DNA of 64,000 nt from Veillonellaceae bacterium (lineage in GTDB: Bacteria; Bacillota_C; Negativicutes; UBA1444): the NCBI GenBank assembly GCA_012798135.1, contig JAAZNU010000037.1, positions 62,001 to 126,000 on the forward strand. The letters are read 5' to 3'. Below are positions 8,146 through 16,244 of the stretch, piece by piece (the stretch's first letter is position 1; every line of letters begins with the position of its first letter). The notes under the pieces are model-generated. The model was not told the DNA's origin and did not search any database. It saw nothing but the letters and a program-made list of their open reading frames with translations. A program made the translations under genes and the position numbers.

Positions 8146-9486
8146 TTATTTCCGTTCCGCCGATTTCCGGCGTGCTTCCAGTCGCGATCGGATCTCCTTT
8201 TCCCGACCATGGTCAGTCGGCCGGTAATAGACGGCGCCGGTCAATTCGGCCGGCAGATATTGCTGCGGCACATAACCGTCCGGGTAATCGTGCGGATACA
8301 GATAACCGGCGCCATGTCCCAGCAACTCGGCTCCCCGGTAGTGACTGTCCCGCAAATGCGCCGGCACCCTGCCACAATCTCGGTCCCGGACATCGACCAT
8401 CGCCCGGTCGATGGCCAGATACGCCGCGTTGCTTTTCGGCGCCGCGGCAATATAGGCCACTGCCTGGGCCAACGGAATTCGCGCCTCCGGCCAGCCGACC
8501 ATGTGCGCCGCCTGCATGGCCGATACCGCCAACATCAACGCCAGCGGGTCGGCGTTTCCCACATCCTCGGCCGCGCAAATCACGATCCGTCGGGCAATAA
8601 ACCGGGGGTCTTCGCCGCCTTCAATCATCCGGGCCAAATAGTGCAAGGCGGCATCCGGGTCCGAACCGCGCATGCTCTTGATAAATGCCGAAGCGACGTC
8701 ATAATGATTGTCGCCCTTTTTATCGTACGATTGCAGTTTTTGCACCGCCACTGTTTCCACGACTTCTCGGGTCAACACGACGGATCCGCCGTTTTTTTCC
8801 GCGTCGCCGGCCAATAGCAAAACCATTTGTTCCAGCAAATTCAGCGCAACTCGGGCATCGCCGCCCGCTCGGTCCGATAAAATTCCCAGCACTTCGTCGG
8901 CTGCTTCCGCCCGGAAGCGGCCGAGGCCACGTCCTTCATCCGTCAGCGCCCGCCGCAGAATCAAAATGATTTCATCCCGGGTCAGACGCTCCAGTCGTAA
9001 CACCCGCAGTCGTGACAGCAAGGGAGAGTTCACCTCAAAGTAGGGGTTTTCGGTCGTTGCGCCGATCAATACGATCGTCCCATTCTCGACATACGGCAGC
9101 AAGGCGTCCTGTTGGGCCTTGTTAAAGCGATGGATTTCATCAATGAACAGGATCGTTCCCCGATTCGCCGTCATTAGGCGTTCCCGGGCTTTCTCCACCA
9201 CCTTGCGGATATCTGCCACGCCGGCGGAAACCGCGTTCATTTCCTCGAAGTGCGCGCCGGTGGAATGCGCCACAACATTCGCCAAAGTCGTCTTGCCCGT
9301 GCCGGGCGGTCCAAAAAACAACAGGGACGGCACCGAATCCGCCTGAATCACTCGTCGCAGGAAACGACCGGGACCAACCAGTTGCGTCTGGCCGATAAAT
9401 TCATCCAAAGTCCGGGGCCGCATCCGCAGGGCCAACGGCTCGTTCTTCTGGGCCCGCTGCATCATTTCGCCGGCAAAGAGATCCAT
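8146..9486 (-). CDS. rarA: Replication-associated recombination protein A (RarA/MgsA AAA+ ATPase)
   Basis: 446 residues. An AAA+ module has Walker A GPPGTGKTT near residue 57, Walker B ILFIDEIHRFNKAQQDALL, and sensor 1 GATTENPYFEV. The C-terminal MgsA tetramerisation region follows (RGSDPDAALHYLARMIEGGEDP). RarA acts at stalled replication forks and blocked gaps. The start lies 3 nt after the ltaE stop codon, with AAGAAGGG as ribosome binding site, so the two genes are co-transcribed. The iscR promoter lies downstream; I saw no clear terminator in the 30 nt between. Confidence 0.95.
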   Translation of the reverse strand: MDLFAGEMMQRAQKNEPLALRMRPRTLDEFIGQTQLVGPGRFLRRVIQADSVPSLLFFGPPGTGKTTLANVVAHSTGAHFEEMNAVSAGVADIRKVVEKARERLMTANRGTILFIDEIHRFNKAQQDALLPYVENGTIVLIGATTENPYFEVNSPLLSRLRVLRLERLTRDEIILILRRALTDEGRGLGRFRAEAADEVLGILSDRAGGDARVALNLLEQMVLLLAGDAEKNGGSVVLTREVVETVAVQKLQSYDKKGDNHYDVASAFIKSMRGSDPDAALHYLARMIEGGEDPRFIARRIVICAAEDVGNADPLALMLAVSAMQAAHMVGWPEARIPLAQAVAYIAAAPKSNAAYLAIDRAMVDVRDRDCGRVPAHLRDSHYRGAELLGHGAGYLYPHDYPDGYVPQQYLPAELTGAVYYRPTDHGREKEIRSRLEARRKSAERK

Positions 9487-9489
9487 GGA

Positions 9490-10524
9490 TTATCCCTTCT
9501 TCAACAAACGGTGCAGGACATCTCGCACCGTGGCGATATCATGGGCAGTAATTCCATAATGTGTTACCATGCGGACCCGGTATTCACCGAAGACGCTCGC
9601 CAGTACACCCATCTGTTTCAGTTTCGCGGCGCAATCCGCAGCCTTCATTCCCAAATGGGAAACGTCAAAAATCACGATATTGGTCTGCACGGTCGACAAA
9701 TCGATGGCAAATCCGGCTTCAGCGACCCCTGCCGCCAATTGGGCGGCGTTGTCATGGTCTTCCGCCAGGCGATCCACCATCGTCTGCAAGGCAACGATTC
9801 CCGCCGCCGCCAAAATCCCGGCCTGACGGAGTCCTCCACCCAACAGCTTCCGATTACGCCGGGCTTTGTTAATAAAAGAGGCCGGCCCGACGATCAACGA
9901 TCCCACCGGCGCGCATAGTCCTTTGGAGAGACAAAACTGGACCGTATCGGCGTATTGGGCGATTTTATCGACGGTTACCCCCTGTGACAGCGCCGCATTA
10001 AACAAACGGGCACCGTCCATGTGAACCGGAATGCTGCGCCGATCCGCCAATTTGCGAATTGCCGCCAGCGTATCCAGCGGATAACAGGTGCCTCCGGCCC
10101 GGTTATGTGAGTTCTCCAGGCAAATCAACGCTGTGTTCGGTTGATGAATGTCCTGCGGTCGAATCGCCGCTTCGATCGTTTCCGCGCTCAAAATCCCCCG
10201 GATGGAGGGCACTGTCCTGGCCTGTACTCCGGACAACACGGCCAACCCAGCCACTTCGGAATAAAAAATATGGGCCTGAGCCTCGCAGATTACTTCATCC
10301 CCCCGTTGCGTATGGGTCATTACTGAAACTTGGTTGCCCATGGTGCCGCTGGCCACGAACAAGCCGGCTTCCTTGCCGGTCATTTGGGCGCCCAGCGCCT
10401 CCAGCCGCAATATCGTGGGGTCTTCGCCATAAACATCGTCGCCCACCTCGGCGCGGTACATCGCCTCCCGCATTTGGTCCGTCGGCTGCGTGACGGTATC
10501 GCTTCGCAAGTCGATCAACTTCAT
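9490..10524 (-). CDS. ltaE: Low-specificity L-threonine aldolase
   Basis: 344 residues of the PLP fold-type I beta-eliminating lyase family. It starts MKLIDLRSDTVTQPT and contains GDDVYGEDPT, the ASGTMGNQ phosphate-binding loop, VHMDGARLFNA, and the PLP lysine in FCLSKGLCAPVGS. It cleaves L-threonine or L-allo-threonine to glycine and acetaldehyde. An AGAAGGGAATGTG stretch precedes the ATG. rarA follows after 3 nt. The substrate preference for threonine stereoisomers cannot be read from the sequence. Confidence 0.94.
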   Translation of the reverse strand: MKLIDLRSDTVTQPTDQMREAMYRAEVGDDVYGEDPTILRLEALGAQMTGKEAGLFVASGTMGNQVSVMTHTQRGDEVICEAQAHIFYSEVAGLAVLSGVQARTVPSIRGILSAETIEAAIRPQDIHQPNTALICLENSHNRAGGTCYPLDTLAAIRKLADRRSIPVHMDGARLFNAALSQGVTVDKIAQYADTVQFCLSKGLCAPVGSLIVGPASFINKARRNRKLLGGGLRQAGILAAAGIVALQTMVDRLAEDHDNAAQLAAGVAEAGFAIDLSTVQTNIVIFDVSHLGMKAADCAAKLKQMGVLASVFGEYRVRMVTHYGITAHDIATVRDVLHRLLKKG

Positions 10525-10863
10525 TCTGATTCACATTCCCTTCTCATGCATTTCCGCAGCGCTGGTCCAGAACCGAAATAAAAAAAGTCCCCAACCCGCT
10601 GCCGAATATTTTCCTAAATATATTTCGGCCCGGATTGCGATACTCCTGCTCACTTTTTTGAATTCGGCGGCCTGCCGTGTCGGCGAAACTCTCCGGACAA
10701 TATGTCAACCGCCATGACAATCCCGTAAAAAAGGCCATACTGGCGACTTTTCCGATATTTTGTGTTCGTCTTGCGCAAAGCCGACAGGATTTAAACTCTC
10801 TTTGAAGAACTGGTAAATTATCCTGCCGAAAGTATCCAGCAGTTTATAAGGAGATGAAACGGG
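10525..10863. other. Divergent intergenic region between ltaE and the nitroreductase-like gene
   Basis: 339 nt with no convincing gene. It must hold the promoters of ltaE (minus) and the plus-strand nitroreductase-like gene. A GCCGAA/TTCGGC inverted repeat with an AT-rich centre is at 10601-10629. On the plus side TTTAAA and an extended TGGTAAATT, 18 nt apart, lie before the downstream gene and could be its promoter. Neither is strong enough to call alone. Confidence 0.4.
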
Positions 10864-11610
10864 ATGAAAACGATCTTGCTGGTTTTTTCCCTGGTTTTCA
10901 ACCTTATCGCGCTGTCCGTTTTCGGGTATGTTATCCACCAAAAGGGCGGTCTGGCCTATGTCGACGAAAAAGTCACACAGGCTTGGTCCTCCCTCCGTGG
11001 CCCGGCCGTTAACTCGTCGACCGCCCCGGAAACTCCTCTGGCGGCAATTCCGTTGCAACCACCGGAAACGCAGCGAGGAAAGCCCCTGATGCAGGCGCTT
11101 CGCGACCGCAAATCCGAACGAAGTTTTGCCGACCGGCCACTCACAGTACAGGAACTGTCCAACCTGTTGTGGGCGGCGAACGGCATCAATCGAAGCGACG
11201 GCCACCGAACTGCGCCGTCCGCCCGCAACGTTCAGGAATTCGATCTCTATGTAATCCGCCAGGACGGCATTTATGTTTATGAGCCGAAACAGCATCAACT
11301 GCGCCCGATAGCCGCCGGCGACCATCGAAAAAGCGCCGGCAACGATAGTTACGTGGCGACGGCGCCGCTCAATCTGATTTATGTTGCCGACCTTTCCAAA
11401 ATTAGCTGGACACGGGATCCGAACGTCAAACTCCGCATCGCCGGCCTGAATGTCGGATTTATCGCCGAAAACGTCGCTTTGTTCTGCAGTTCCGAAGGGT
11501 TGAATTCAGTCCCCCGGATCAGCATCGATACCGATTCTCTGTCCGCCATTCTGAAGCTGCGGCCGGAACAAAAAATCATCCTTGCGACAAGCGTCGGTCC
11601 CCCAAAATAA
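10864..11610 (+). CDS. Membrane-anchored SagB-like nitroreductase family protein
   Basis: 248 residues. The N-terminal 25 residues form a hydrophobic segment (ILLVFSLVFNLIALSVFGYV) that should anchor the protein in the membrane. A linker of about 45 residues follows, then a nitroreductase/SagB-type FMN domain: LMQALRDRKSERSF with the FMN-binding arginines, LSNLLWAANGINR, RTAPSARNVQEFD, YVATAPLNLIYV, and a C-terminal GLNVGFIAENVALFCSSEGL helix. No lipobox cysteine is visible. The redox substrate is unknown; no thiazole/oxazole peptide genes are nearby, so a SagB-type maturation role is not supported. AAGGAG lies 8-9 nt before the ATG. It is one of two plus-strand genes and its 3' end overlaps the acyltransferase gene by 35 nt. 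Confidence 0.85.
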   Translation: MKTILLVFSLVFNLIALSVFGYVIHQKGGLAYVDEKVTQAWSSLRGPAVNSSTAPETPLAAIPLQPPETQRGKPLMQALRDRKSERSFADRPLTVQELSNLLWAANGINRSDGHRTAPSARNVQEFDLYVIRQDGIYVYEPKQHQLRPIAAGDHRKSAGNDSYVATAPLNLIYVADLSKISWTRDPNVKLRIAGLNVGFIAENVALFCSSEGLNSVPRISIDTDSLSAILKLRPEQKIILATSVGPPK

Positions 11611-12607
11611 AGGAAAAGCGGGTTCGCACCAGATGAATGAGCGGCAGCAGCAGCAAAAGCGTAACGAAGGTGTCCAGGCTGCTCAATAGAAACGAAGACT
11701 TAATTTCTTCCAAAGGCATTCGCAACAGCAGGCCGCTGAAACCCATGACCAATCGCTTAATCGGAAAATGCAGCGCAAAAATGGTGAGGGAATTTTGGCC
11801 CAGAAATGTCAGCCAGCGCGTTTTACACATTAAAACGGAAGCGGCGACGATACCGATAATGTTCAGGAATGCCGCGGAGTAAAAATAAAAGAAATTGCCA
11901 AAAATGCAGGCCGCCATAATCACAAACGTGTTTTCCAGCGCCAAATACAGGCCGAGGGCCGTCGCGACGCCGAAGACCAGCGCCAACAGTCGTCGGGACG
12001 AACCGCTCCCCAAGTCGATCCGGCGCAGAAGAAAACCCATGCCATAAAAGACGAGGCCGGTCAGGGCGATATTGATCGTCCACGGCCAGTTTTCCGTAAT
12101 CCAGTGGCTGATGCTATGGCCAAACACGGAAATAACCAGCAATAGCGCCAGGATATACTCGCCTGTTTTGTTTTTGGCCAAACAATAAAACAATACTTCC
12201 ACGACGAACAGACAGGGCAAAAACCAGAGCGCGGGATTATGCGGCAAATACCGGTCCGCGCCCTGGCATTTAAAGATGTTCAGAAAAGCGGCCAAAGGAC
12301 TGATGCCGTTGCCGGAAACCCAACGCTCGACAATCAGCCAATACGAATAGGTGATCACAGAAAACCAAAGGTAAGGCGCCAGAATTCGATTCATTTTCGA
12401 ACCGAAGAACTGCCGGAACCCTTGGTATCTTTCAAAATGAAAAACATAACCGGACAGAAAAAAGAACAGCGGCATATGAAAAGAGTTGATGATTTTCTGT
12501 CCCGGACCGATCAGCCAGATATGGCCCAACACGACCAATATGATGCCGATTCCTTTAGCCGCATCGATCCATTCCTCCCGGTCGGACGAATTGGCGGACA
12601 AATTCAC
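11576..12607 (-). CDS. Acyltransferase 3 family membrane protein
   Basis: 343 residues, polytopic, with about ten hydrophobic segments. The N-terminus REEWIDAAKGIGIILVVLGH carries the conserved histidine of the acyltransferase 3 (NodX/OafA/fucose O-acetylase-like) family, followed by SFHMPLFFFLSGYVF. Such proteins transfer acetyl or other acyl groups to sugars of envelope polysaccharides or lipids; the target here is unknown. Translation starts at a GTG with GAGAGGAACCAG upstream. The gene stands alone between the helicase gene and the convergent nitroreductase-like gene, and the two convergent genes overlap by 35 nt. A perfect 15-bp inverted repeat lies about 70 nt upstream. Confidence 0.88.
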   Translation of the reverse strand: MNLSANSSDREEWIDAAKGIGIILVVLGHIWLIGPGQKIINSFHMPLFFFLSGYVFHFERYQGFRQFFGSKMNRILAPYLWFSVITYSYWLIVERWVSGNGISPLAAFLNIFKCQGADRYLPHNPALWFLPCLFVVEVLFYCLAKNKTGEYILALLLVISVFGHSISHWITENWPWTINIALTGLVFYGMGFLLRRIDLGSGSSRRLLALVFGVATALGLYLALENTFVIMAACIFGNFFYFYSAAFLNIIGIVAASVLMCKTRWLTFLGQNSLTIFALHFPIKRLVMGFSGLLLRMPLEEIKSSFLLSSLDTFVTLLLLLPLIHLVRTRFSFILGDRRLSQG

Positions 12608-12673
12608 CTGGTTCCTCTCCCCGTCAATAAAATGAACGAATCCGGCCTTTCTCCCTACGGAAACCGTAAACAG

Positions 12674-12707
12674 TGCGGGTTATGATAAGCAGTCTTATCA
12701 TAACCCG
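12674..12707. repeat. Perfect 15-bp inverted repeat between the helicase and acyltransferase genes
   Basis: GCGGGTTATGATAAG and its exact complement flank a 4-nt centre (CAGT). Neither side has a T-run, so a typical intrinsic terminator is unlikely; an operator or RNA hairpin upstream of the acyltransferase gene is possible. Confidence 0.75.
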
Positions 12708-12792
12708 CCGGTACGTCGAATGCATTCGTCAACCTGTCTATGAACGGCCAGCTCCCTTTTTCAAAATTTATACACTTAAGATAACCCGGCCG

Positions 12793-14949
12793 TCACCGCG
12801 CCAATTCAAGCTTTGCCCGAAAATTGATTGTCCGCGGCGTATCAACGCTGTCGAACCGAATCACATAGGCGGACTGGTCGTGGTCGACACTGACGATTTT
12901 CCCGGCGCCCATAACGCCGTGAACGACCCTTTCGCCGGCCTGAAACACCGGTGCGGCGGATATTGTTTCCACCATTTTTTCCTGACTGGCGATCGCCGTT
13001 CGACCGGCCTGGATCAGGCTTTCGTCCAGGTCGCCCGAGCAGGCCAATAATGGCCGGTCCACGTTGAAAATGAATCGCGACGGATAACGACAGGAACCGT
13101 CCAGATTCCGTCCTGCTGCCGTCGACAGAAACAGGCCCCGCTGCGCCCGGGTGAAAGCCACAAACGCCAGCCGGCGTTCCTCCTCCATGGCCGGCAACGT
13201 TGCCGCTTTCCTGGACGGGAAGACCCCTTCGGCCAGACTGCACAAAAACACGTACGGAAACTCCAGCCCCTTCGCCGTATGCACGGTCATCAACCGGACC
13301 GCATCCCGTCCGCTGGCGGCGTCGGAGTTTGTCAGCAGCGCCACCCGGCCCAGATAATGTTCCGCCGTGCATTCTTCGCCGCAGGAAGTTTCATAATCGT
13401 ACACCGACTGCTTCAACTCCGCCAGATTATCCAGCCGCTCCTGGCCGCCTTCCGTACGAAGCATCGCCTCGTAACCGCTCTGTTCCAACAGCGCCGTCAG
13501 AACTTCGGAAACCGGTCGTTCCTGGTAACCGGCGGCAAGACGTTCAACCAACGACAAGAAGTATCTGGCCTTCGTATTGCGGAAGATTTCGTGGTCGACA
13601 TTCCGTTCGAGCGCGGCGTACAGCGAACATTGGTATTGCCCGGCGTATTCCGCCAAAAATCGTAACCGCCGCTCACCAATGTTGCGTTTGGGGAGATTGA
13701 CCACCCGCCGGAACGACAAGTCGTCCTTATACACGAGCAGGCGCAGATAGGACAAGGCATCCTTGATTTCCAGCCGACCGAAAAATTGAATACCGCTGTG
13801 AATCGTATAAGGAATTTCTTCCTGCAAAAATACCTCTTCCACTGTCCGGGACAGGTAATGGGCGCGATATAAAATGGCAACATCCCGGTACGGCACACCC
13901 TGACCTACCAGTTCCCGAATTTGTGCGGCGATCCAACCGGCCTCCGCCGTCGCGGTTTTCGCGTGGTGGTAACCCACGGTGGGGCCATCCGGCAGTTTCG
14001 GCAACAGTGTTTTTCGGATCCGCTGCGTATTTTTGTCGATGAGGGAATTGGCCACCGCCACAATCTGCGGCGTCGAGCGATAGTTTTCCATCATCAAGAT
14101 GGTCCGGACAGCGGGAAATTCCTTATCGAAATCCAGGATATAACGGACGCTGGCACCGCGCCAGGTGTAGATGGTCTGATCCGGATCGCCGACAATAAAC
14201 AGGTTGTTATGATGCGCGCACAGCACTTTCATCAACCGGTATTGCAGCTCGTCGATGTCCTGGTATTCGTCGATCATGATGTATTCCAGGCGTTGTTGCC
14301 ATTTGCGCCGGATATCCGTGTTAATCTCGAAGATATGCAGAACATATTTGATCAGATCGTTATAGTCAAGCCCGAAACACTTCTTTTGCTGGTACAGATA
14401 TCCCCAAAAAATAATGTCCGCCGGCATCACCGCGTCCAGATACTTCTGCCGGAGTTCCGCCAACGGCAGGGCGATCATGAATTCATAGTAGCAAGGATCC
14501 TTGAAAATTTTTCGAATCTCGATCATGTCCCGCGCTTTGGCAAACGTCATGTGCCGCAGCGTGAGGTCCCGTTCTTCGTAAACGATCTTCAACATTGCGT
14601 CAATGTCGGCATTGTCCAGCACCAAAAAATTTTTGGGATACTGCACGGCATGGATGTCTTCCTGCAAAATTGATACGCAAAAGCTGTGAAACGTGCTGAC
14701 ATAGCCGGTGTCGCTATCGCCGGCGAGGCGCCGGATGCGCTGTTTCATTTCGTTCGCGGATTTATTGGTGAAAGTTACGCAAAGGATATGGGAGGGCGGA
14801 ATGCCGATTTCCTGGACCAAATAGGCAAACCGGTGCGACAACGCCCTTGTCTTGCCGGACCCCGCCCCGGCGATCACGCGGATATACCCTTCTGTAGCGG
14901 TCACGGCCTCCCACTGTCGTTCGTTGAGTCCTGCCAGCAGATCGTCCAT
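12793..14949 (-). CDS. UvrD/PcrA-like superfamily 1 DNA helicase
   Basis: 718 residues with the SF1A motifs in order: Q-motif LNERQWEAV, Walker A AGAGSGKT near residue 31, TFTNKSANEM, Walker B MIDEYQDID, GDPDQTIYTWRGA, the VHTAKGLEFPYVFL region and motif VI FVAFTRA. The C-terminus has a short domain (GERVVHGVMGAGKIVSVD) like the Tudor-like tail of PcrA that binds RNA polymerase. It likely unwinds DNA in repair and removes RecA or stalled polymerase. I chose the second ATG (MDDLLAGLNERQ) because GAGGG lies 6 nt upstream; the first is 6 nt earlier. An SOS box sits in the promoter. The length fits PcrA; whether a second UvrD-family gene exists elsewhere is unknown. Confidence 0.93.
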   Translation of the reverse strand: MDDLLAGLNERQWEAVTATEGYIRVIAGAGSGKTRALSHRFAYLVQEIGIPPSHILCVTFTNKSANEMKQRIRRLAGDSDTGYVSTFHSFCVSILQEDIHAVQYPKNFLVLDNADIDAMLKIVYEERDLTLRHMTFAKARDMIEIRKIFKDPCYYEFMIALPLAELRQKYLDAVMPADIIFWGYLYQQKKCFGLDYNDLIKYVLHIFEINTDIRRKWQQRLEYIMIDEYQDIDELQYRLMKVLCAHHNNLFIVGDPDQTIYTWRGASVRYILDFDKEFPAVRTILMMENYRSTPQIVAVANSLIDKNTQRIRKTLLPKLPDGPTVGYHHAKTATAEAGWIAAQIRELVGQGVPYRDVAILYRAHYLSRTVEEVFLQEEIPYTIHSGIQFFGRLEIKDALSYLRLLVYKDDLSFRRVVNLPKRNIGERRLRFLAEYAGQYQCSLYAALERNVDHEIFRNTKARYFLSLVERLAAGYQERPVSEVLTALLEQSGYEAMLRTEGGQERLDNLAELKQSVYDYETSCGEECTAEHYLGRVALLTNSDAASGRDAVRLMTVHTAKGLEFPYVFLCSLAEGVFPSRKAATLPAMEEERRLAFVAFTRAQRGLFLSTAAGRNLDGSCRYPSRFIFNVDRPLLACSGDLDESLIQAGRTAIASQEKMVETISAAPVFQAGERVVHGVMGAGKIVSVDHDQSAYVIRFDSVDTPRTINFRAKLELAR

Positions 14950-15012
14950 CTCCATCCCTCACCATCCGGCAATTGCACGCCATACTTGTCCGCGCCAGCC
15001 GGAACCCCTTAA

Positions 15013-15046
15013 ATTAATCAGAACGTTTGTTCTGATTAATAGTATA
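15013..15046 (-). promoter_or_regulatory. SOS (LexA/DinR) box at the helicase promoter
   Basis: The plus strand reads GAAC-GTTT-GTTC (15021-15032), an exact match to the Gram-positive LexA consensus GAAC-N4-GTTC, inside a larger 12-bp-arm inverted repeat (15013-15040). A minus-strand -10-like TATACT (15046-15041) lies directly upstream of it, so LexA bound here would cover the transcription start of the helicase gene about 90 nt downstream. Confidence 0.8.
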
Positions 15047-15159
15047 GCAGGCCCTCTATAAAAAGAAAAGTCCCCGACGGGACAAGCGAATCAGCGGAAA
15101 TCTCCATCACGATTCAAAAACTATTTTTAAAATGTTGGCGTCAACGTCGGCATCAAAAT

Positions 15160-15192
15160 ATAAAAATCCCGAAGACTAAAATCTCCGGGATT
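15160..15192 (-). terminator. Rho-independent terminator of tRNA-Pro
   Basis: Minus-strand hairpin AATCCCGGAGA/TCTTCGGGATT (one G-U pair) with a 6-nt loop, followed by a T-rich tail, 12 nt after the encoded CCA end of the tRNA. Confidence 0.88.
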
Positions 15193-15204
15193 ACCTGTCT
15201 ATAC

Positions 15205-15282
15205 TGGTCGGAGCGGCGCGACTTGAACGCGCGGCCTCTACCACCCCAAGGTAGCGCTCTAGCCAAACTGAGCTACGCCCCG
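15205..15282 (-). tRNA. tRNA-Pro (anticodon UGG)
   Basis: The minus strand folds into a full cloverleaf: acceptor arms CGGGGCG/CGCTCCG, D-stem GCTC/GAGC, anticodon arm CTACC-TTGGGGT-GGTAG with anticodon TGG, and T-arm GCGCG-TTCAAGT-CGCGC. The 3' CCA is encoded. UGG with a modified U34 can read most proline codons. It has its own strong promoter and terminator. Confidence 0.97.
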
Positions 15283-15295
15283 ACTAACAGATATC

Positions 15296-15324
15296 ATTCT
15301 ACCCATTTTCGGGATCGAAGTCAA
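15296..15324 (-). promoter_or_regulatory. Promoter of tRNA-Pro
   Basis: Minus-strand TTGACT (15324-15319) and TAGAAT (15301-15296) with an ideal 17-nt spacer. The -35 overlaps the thrB stop codon, and the tRNA 5' end is about 13 nt after the -10. Confidence 0.85.
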
Positions 15325-16244
15325 GCAAAATCGACGATCCGGGCTCCCTGGTAATCGATGCCGAGACACAAATACCGGGAAGAAACATCGTATTTTTTGA
15401 AGGCTTGCACCATAGCTTCGCCGATCGCGTCGACCTTCTCCGTCGTGTAGGCCATTAAAGACGGCCCCGCGCCGCTCATGGCGACACCCAGGGCGCCAGC
15501 GGCCTTGCCCGCCGCGAATACTTCCATCATGCCGGGAATCAATGCCGCCCGGTAAGGCTGGTGCAGTTTGTCGTCCAGCGCGTCCGCCAGATAACCGATC
15601 TGTCCGCTGGCCATTGCCCCCACAAGTAAGGCCGCCCGGCTGACATTATATACCGCGTCCCGATGCGGCACGCTGGCTGGAATGGCCTGCCGCGCCTTAT
15701 TTGTTGACAACCGGAAATCCGGGATGCATACCACCAGCTGAAGTTGCTCCGGCACCGGTAACCTCAGACATACCACCTGCCCGCCCTGCATCACGGAAAT
15801 TGTAAATCCGCCCAGCAAGGCCGGCGCCACATTATCGGGATGGCCCTCCAGTTTCGTGGCCAAATCAAGCAACTCGTCCGGCGAAAACTTCCCGCCGAGC
15901 ACCGCATTCGCGGCGACCACACCACCCACGATGGCGGCCGAGCTGCTGCCCAGGCCCCGGGACAAGGGAATATTGTTGCGCAGGGTCAGTCGGATGCCAG
16001 ACGGCTGTTTCCCTGCCTTTTCGAATACCGCCCGGACCGACCGAAGCACCAGATTGCGGTCGTTGACCGGCAGCGAATCGGCGCCGTCGCCGCTTACCCC
16101 GATCTCTATTTGGCCTGTCGTTTCGGTCATTTCGAGCAAAACTTCATTATATAGGGTACAAGCAATACCCAGCGTGTCAAACCCAGGTCCGCAGTTCGCC
16201 GTCGTGGCGGGAATGCGAACCCGCGCGCGCATGTCAGTCTGCAT
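15321..16244 (-). CDS. thrB: Homoserine kinase
   Basis: 307 residues of the GHMP kinase family. The N-terminal VRIPATTANCGPGFDTLG and the ATP-binding PLSRGLGSSSAAIVGG loop near residue 90 are clear, as is the C-terminal GAMGVAMSGAGPS-type motif (ALGVAMSGAGPSLMA). It phosphorylates L-homoserine in threonine synthesis. The 5' end overlaps hom by 11 nt. A second ATG 12 nt later (MRARVRIP) matches family N-termini equally well; GGTGGTGGG favours the first. It is the last gene of the ACT-hom-thrB unit. Threonine synthase is not in the window. Confidence 0.95.
   Translation of the reverse strand: MQTDMRARVRIPATTANCGPGFDTLGIACTLYNEVLLEMTETTGQIEIGVSGDGADSLPVNDRNLVLRSVRAVFEKAGKQPSGIRLTLRNNIPLSRGLGSSSAAIVGGVVAANAVLGGKFSPDELLDLATKLEGHPDNVAPALLGGFTISVMQGGQVVCLRLPVPEQLQLVVCIPDFRLSTNKARQAIPASVPHRDAVYNVSRAALLVGAMASGQIGYLADALDDKLHQPYRAALIPGMMEVFAAGKAAGALGVAMSGAGPSLMAYTTEKVDAIGEAMVQAFKKYDVSSRYLCLGIDYQGARIVDFA

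Noticed and set aside
10705..11325. 206-codon minus-strand frame opposite the nitroreductase-like gene
   Set aside because: No motif and no ribosome binding site; the plus-strand frame has an FMN-domain pattern, membrane helix and AAGGAG start.
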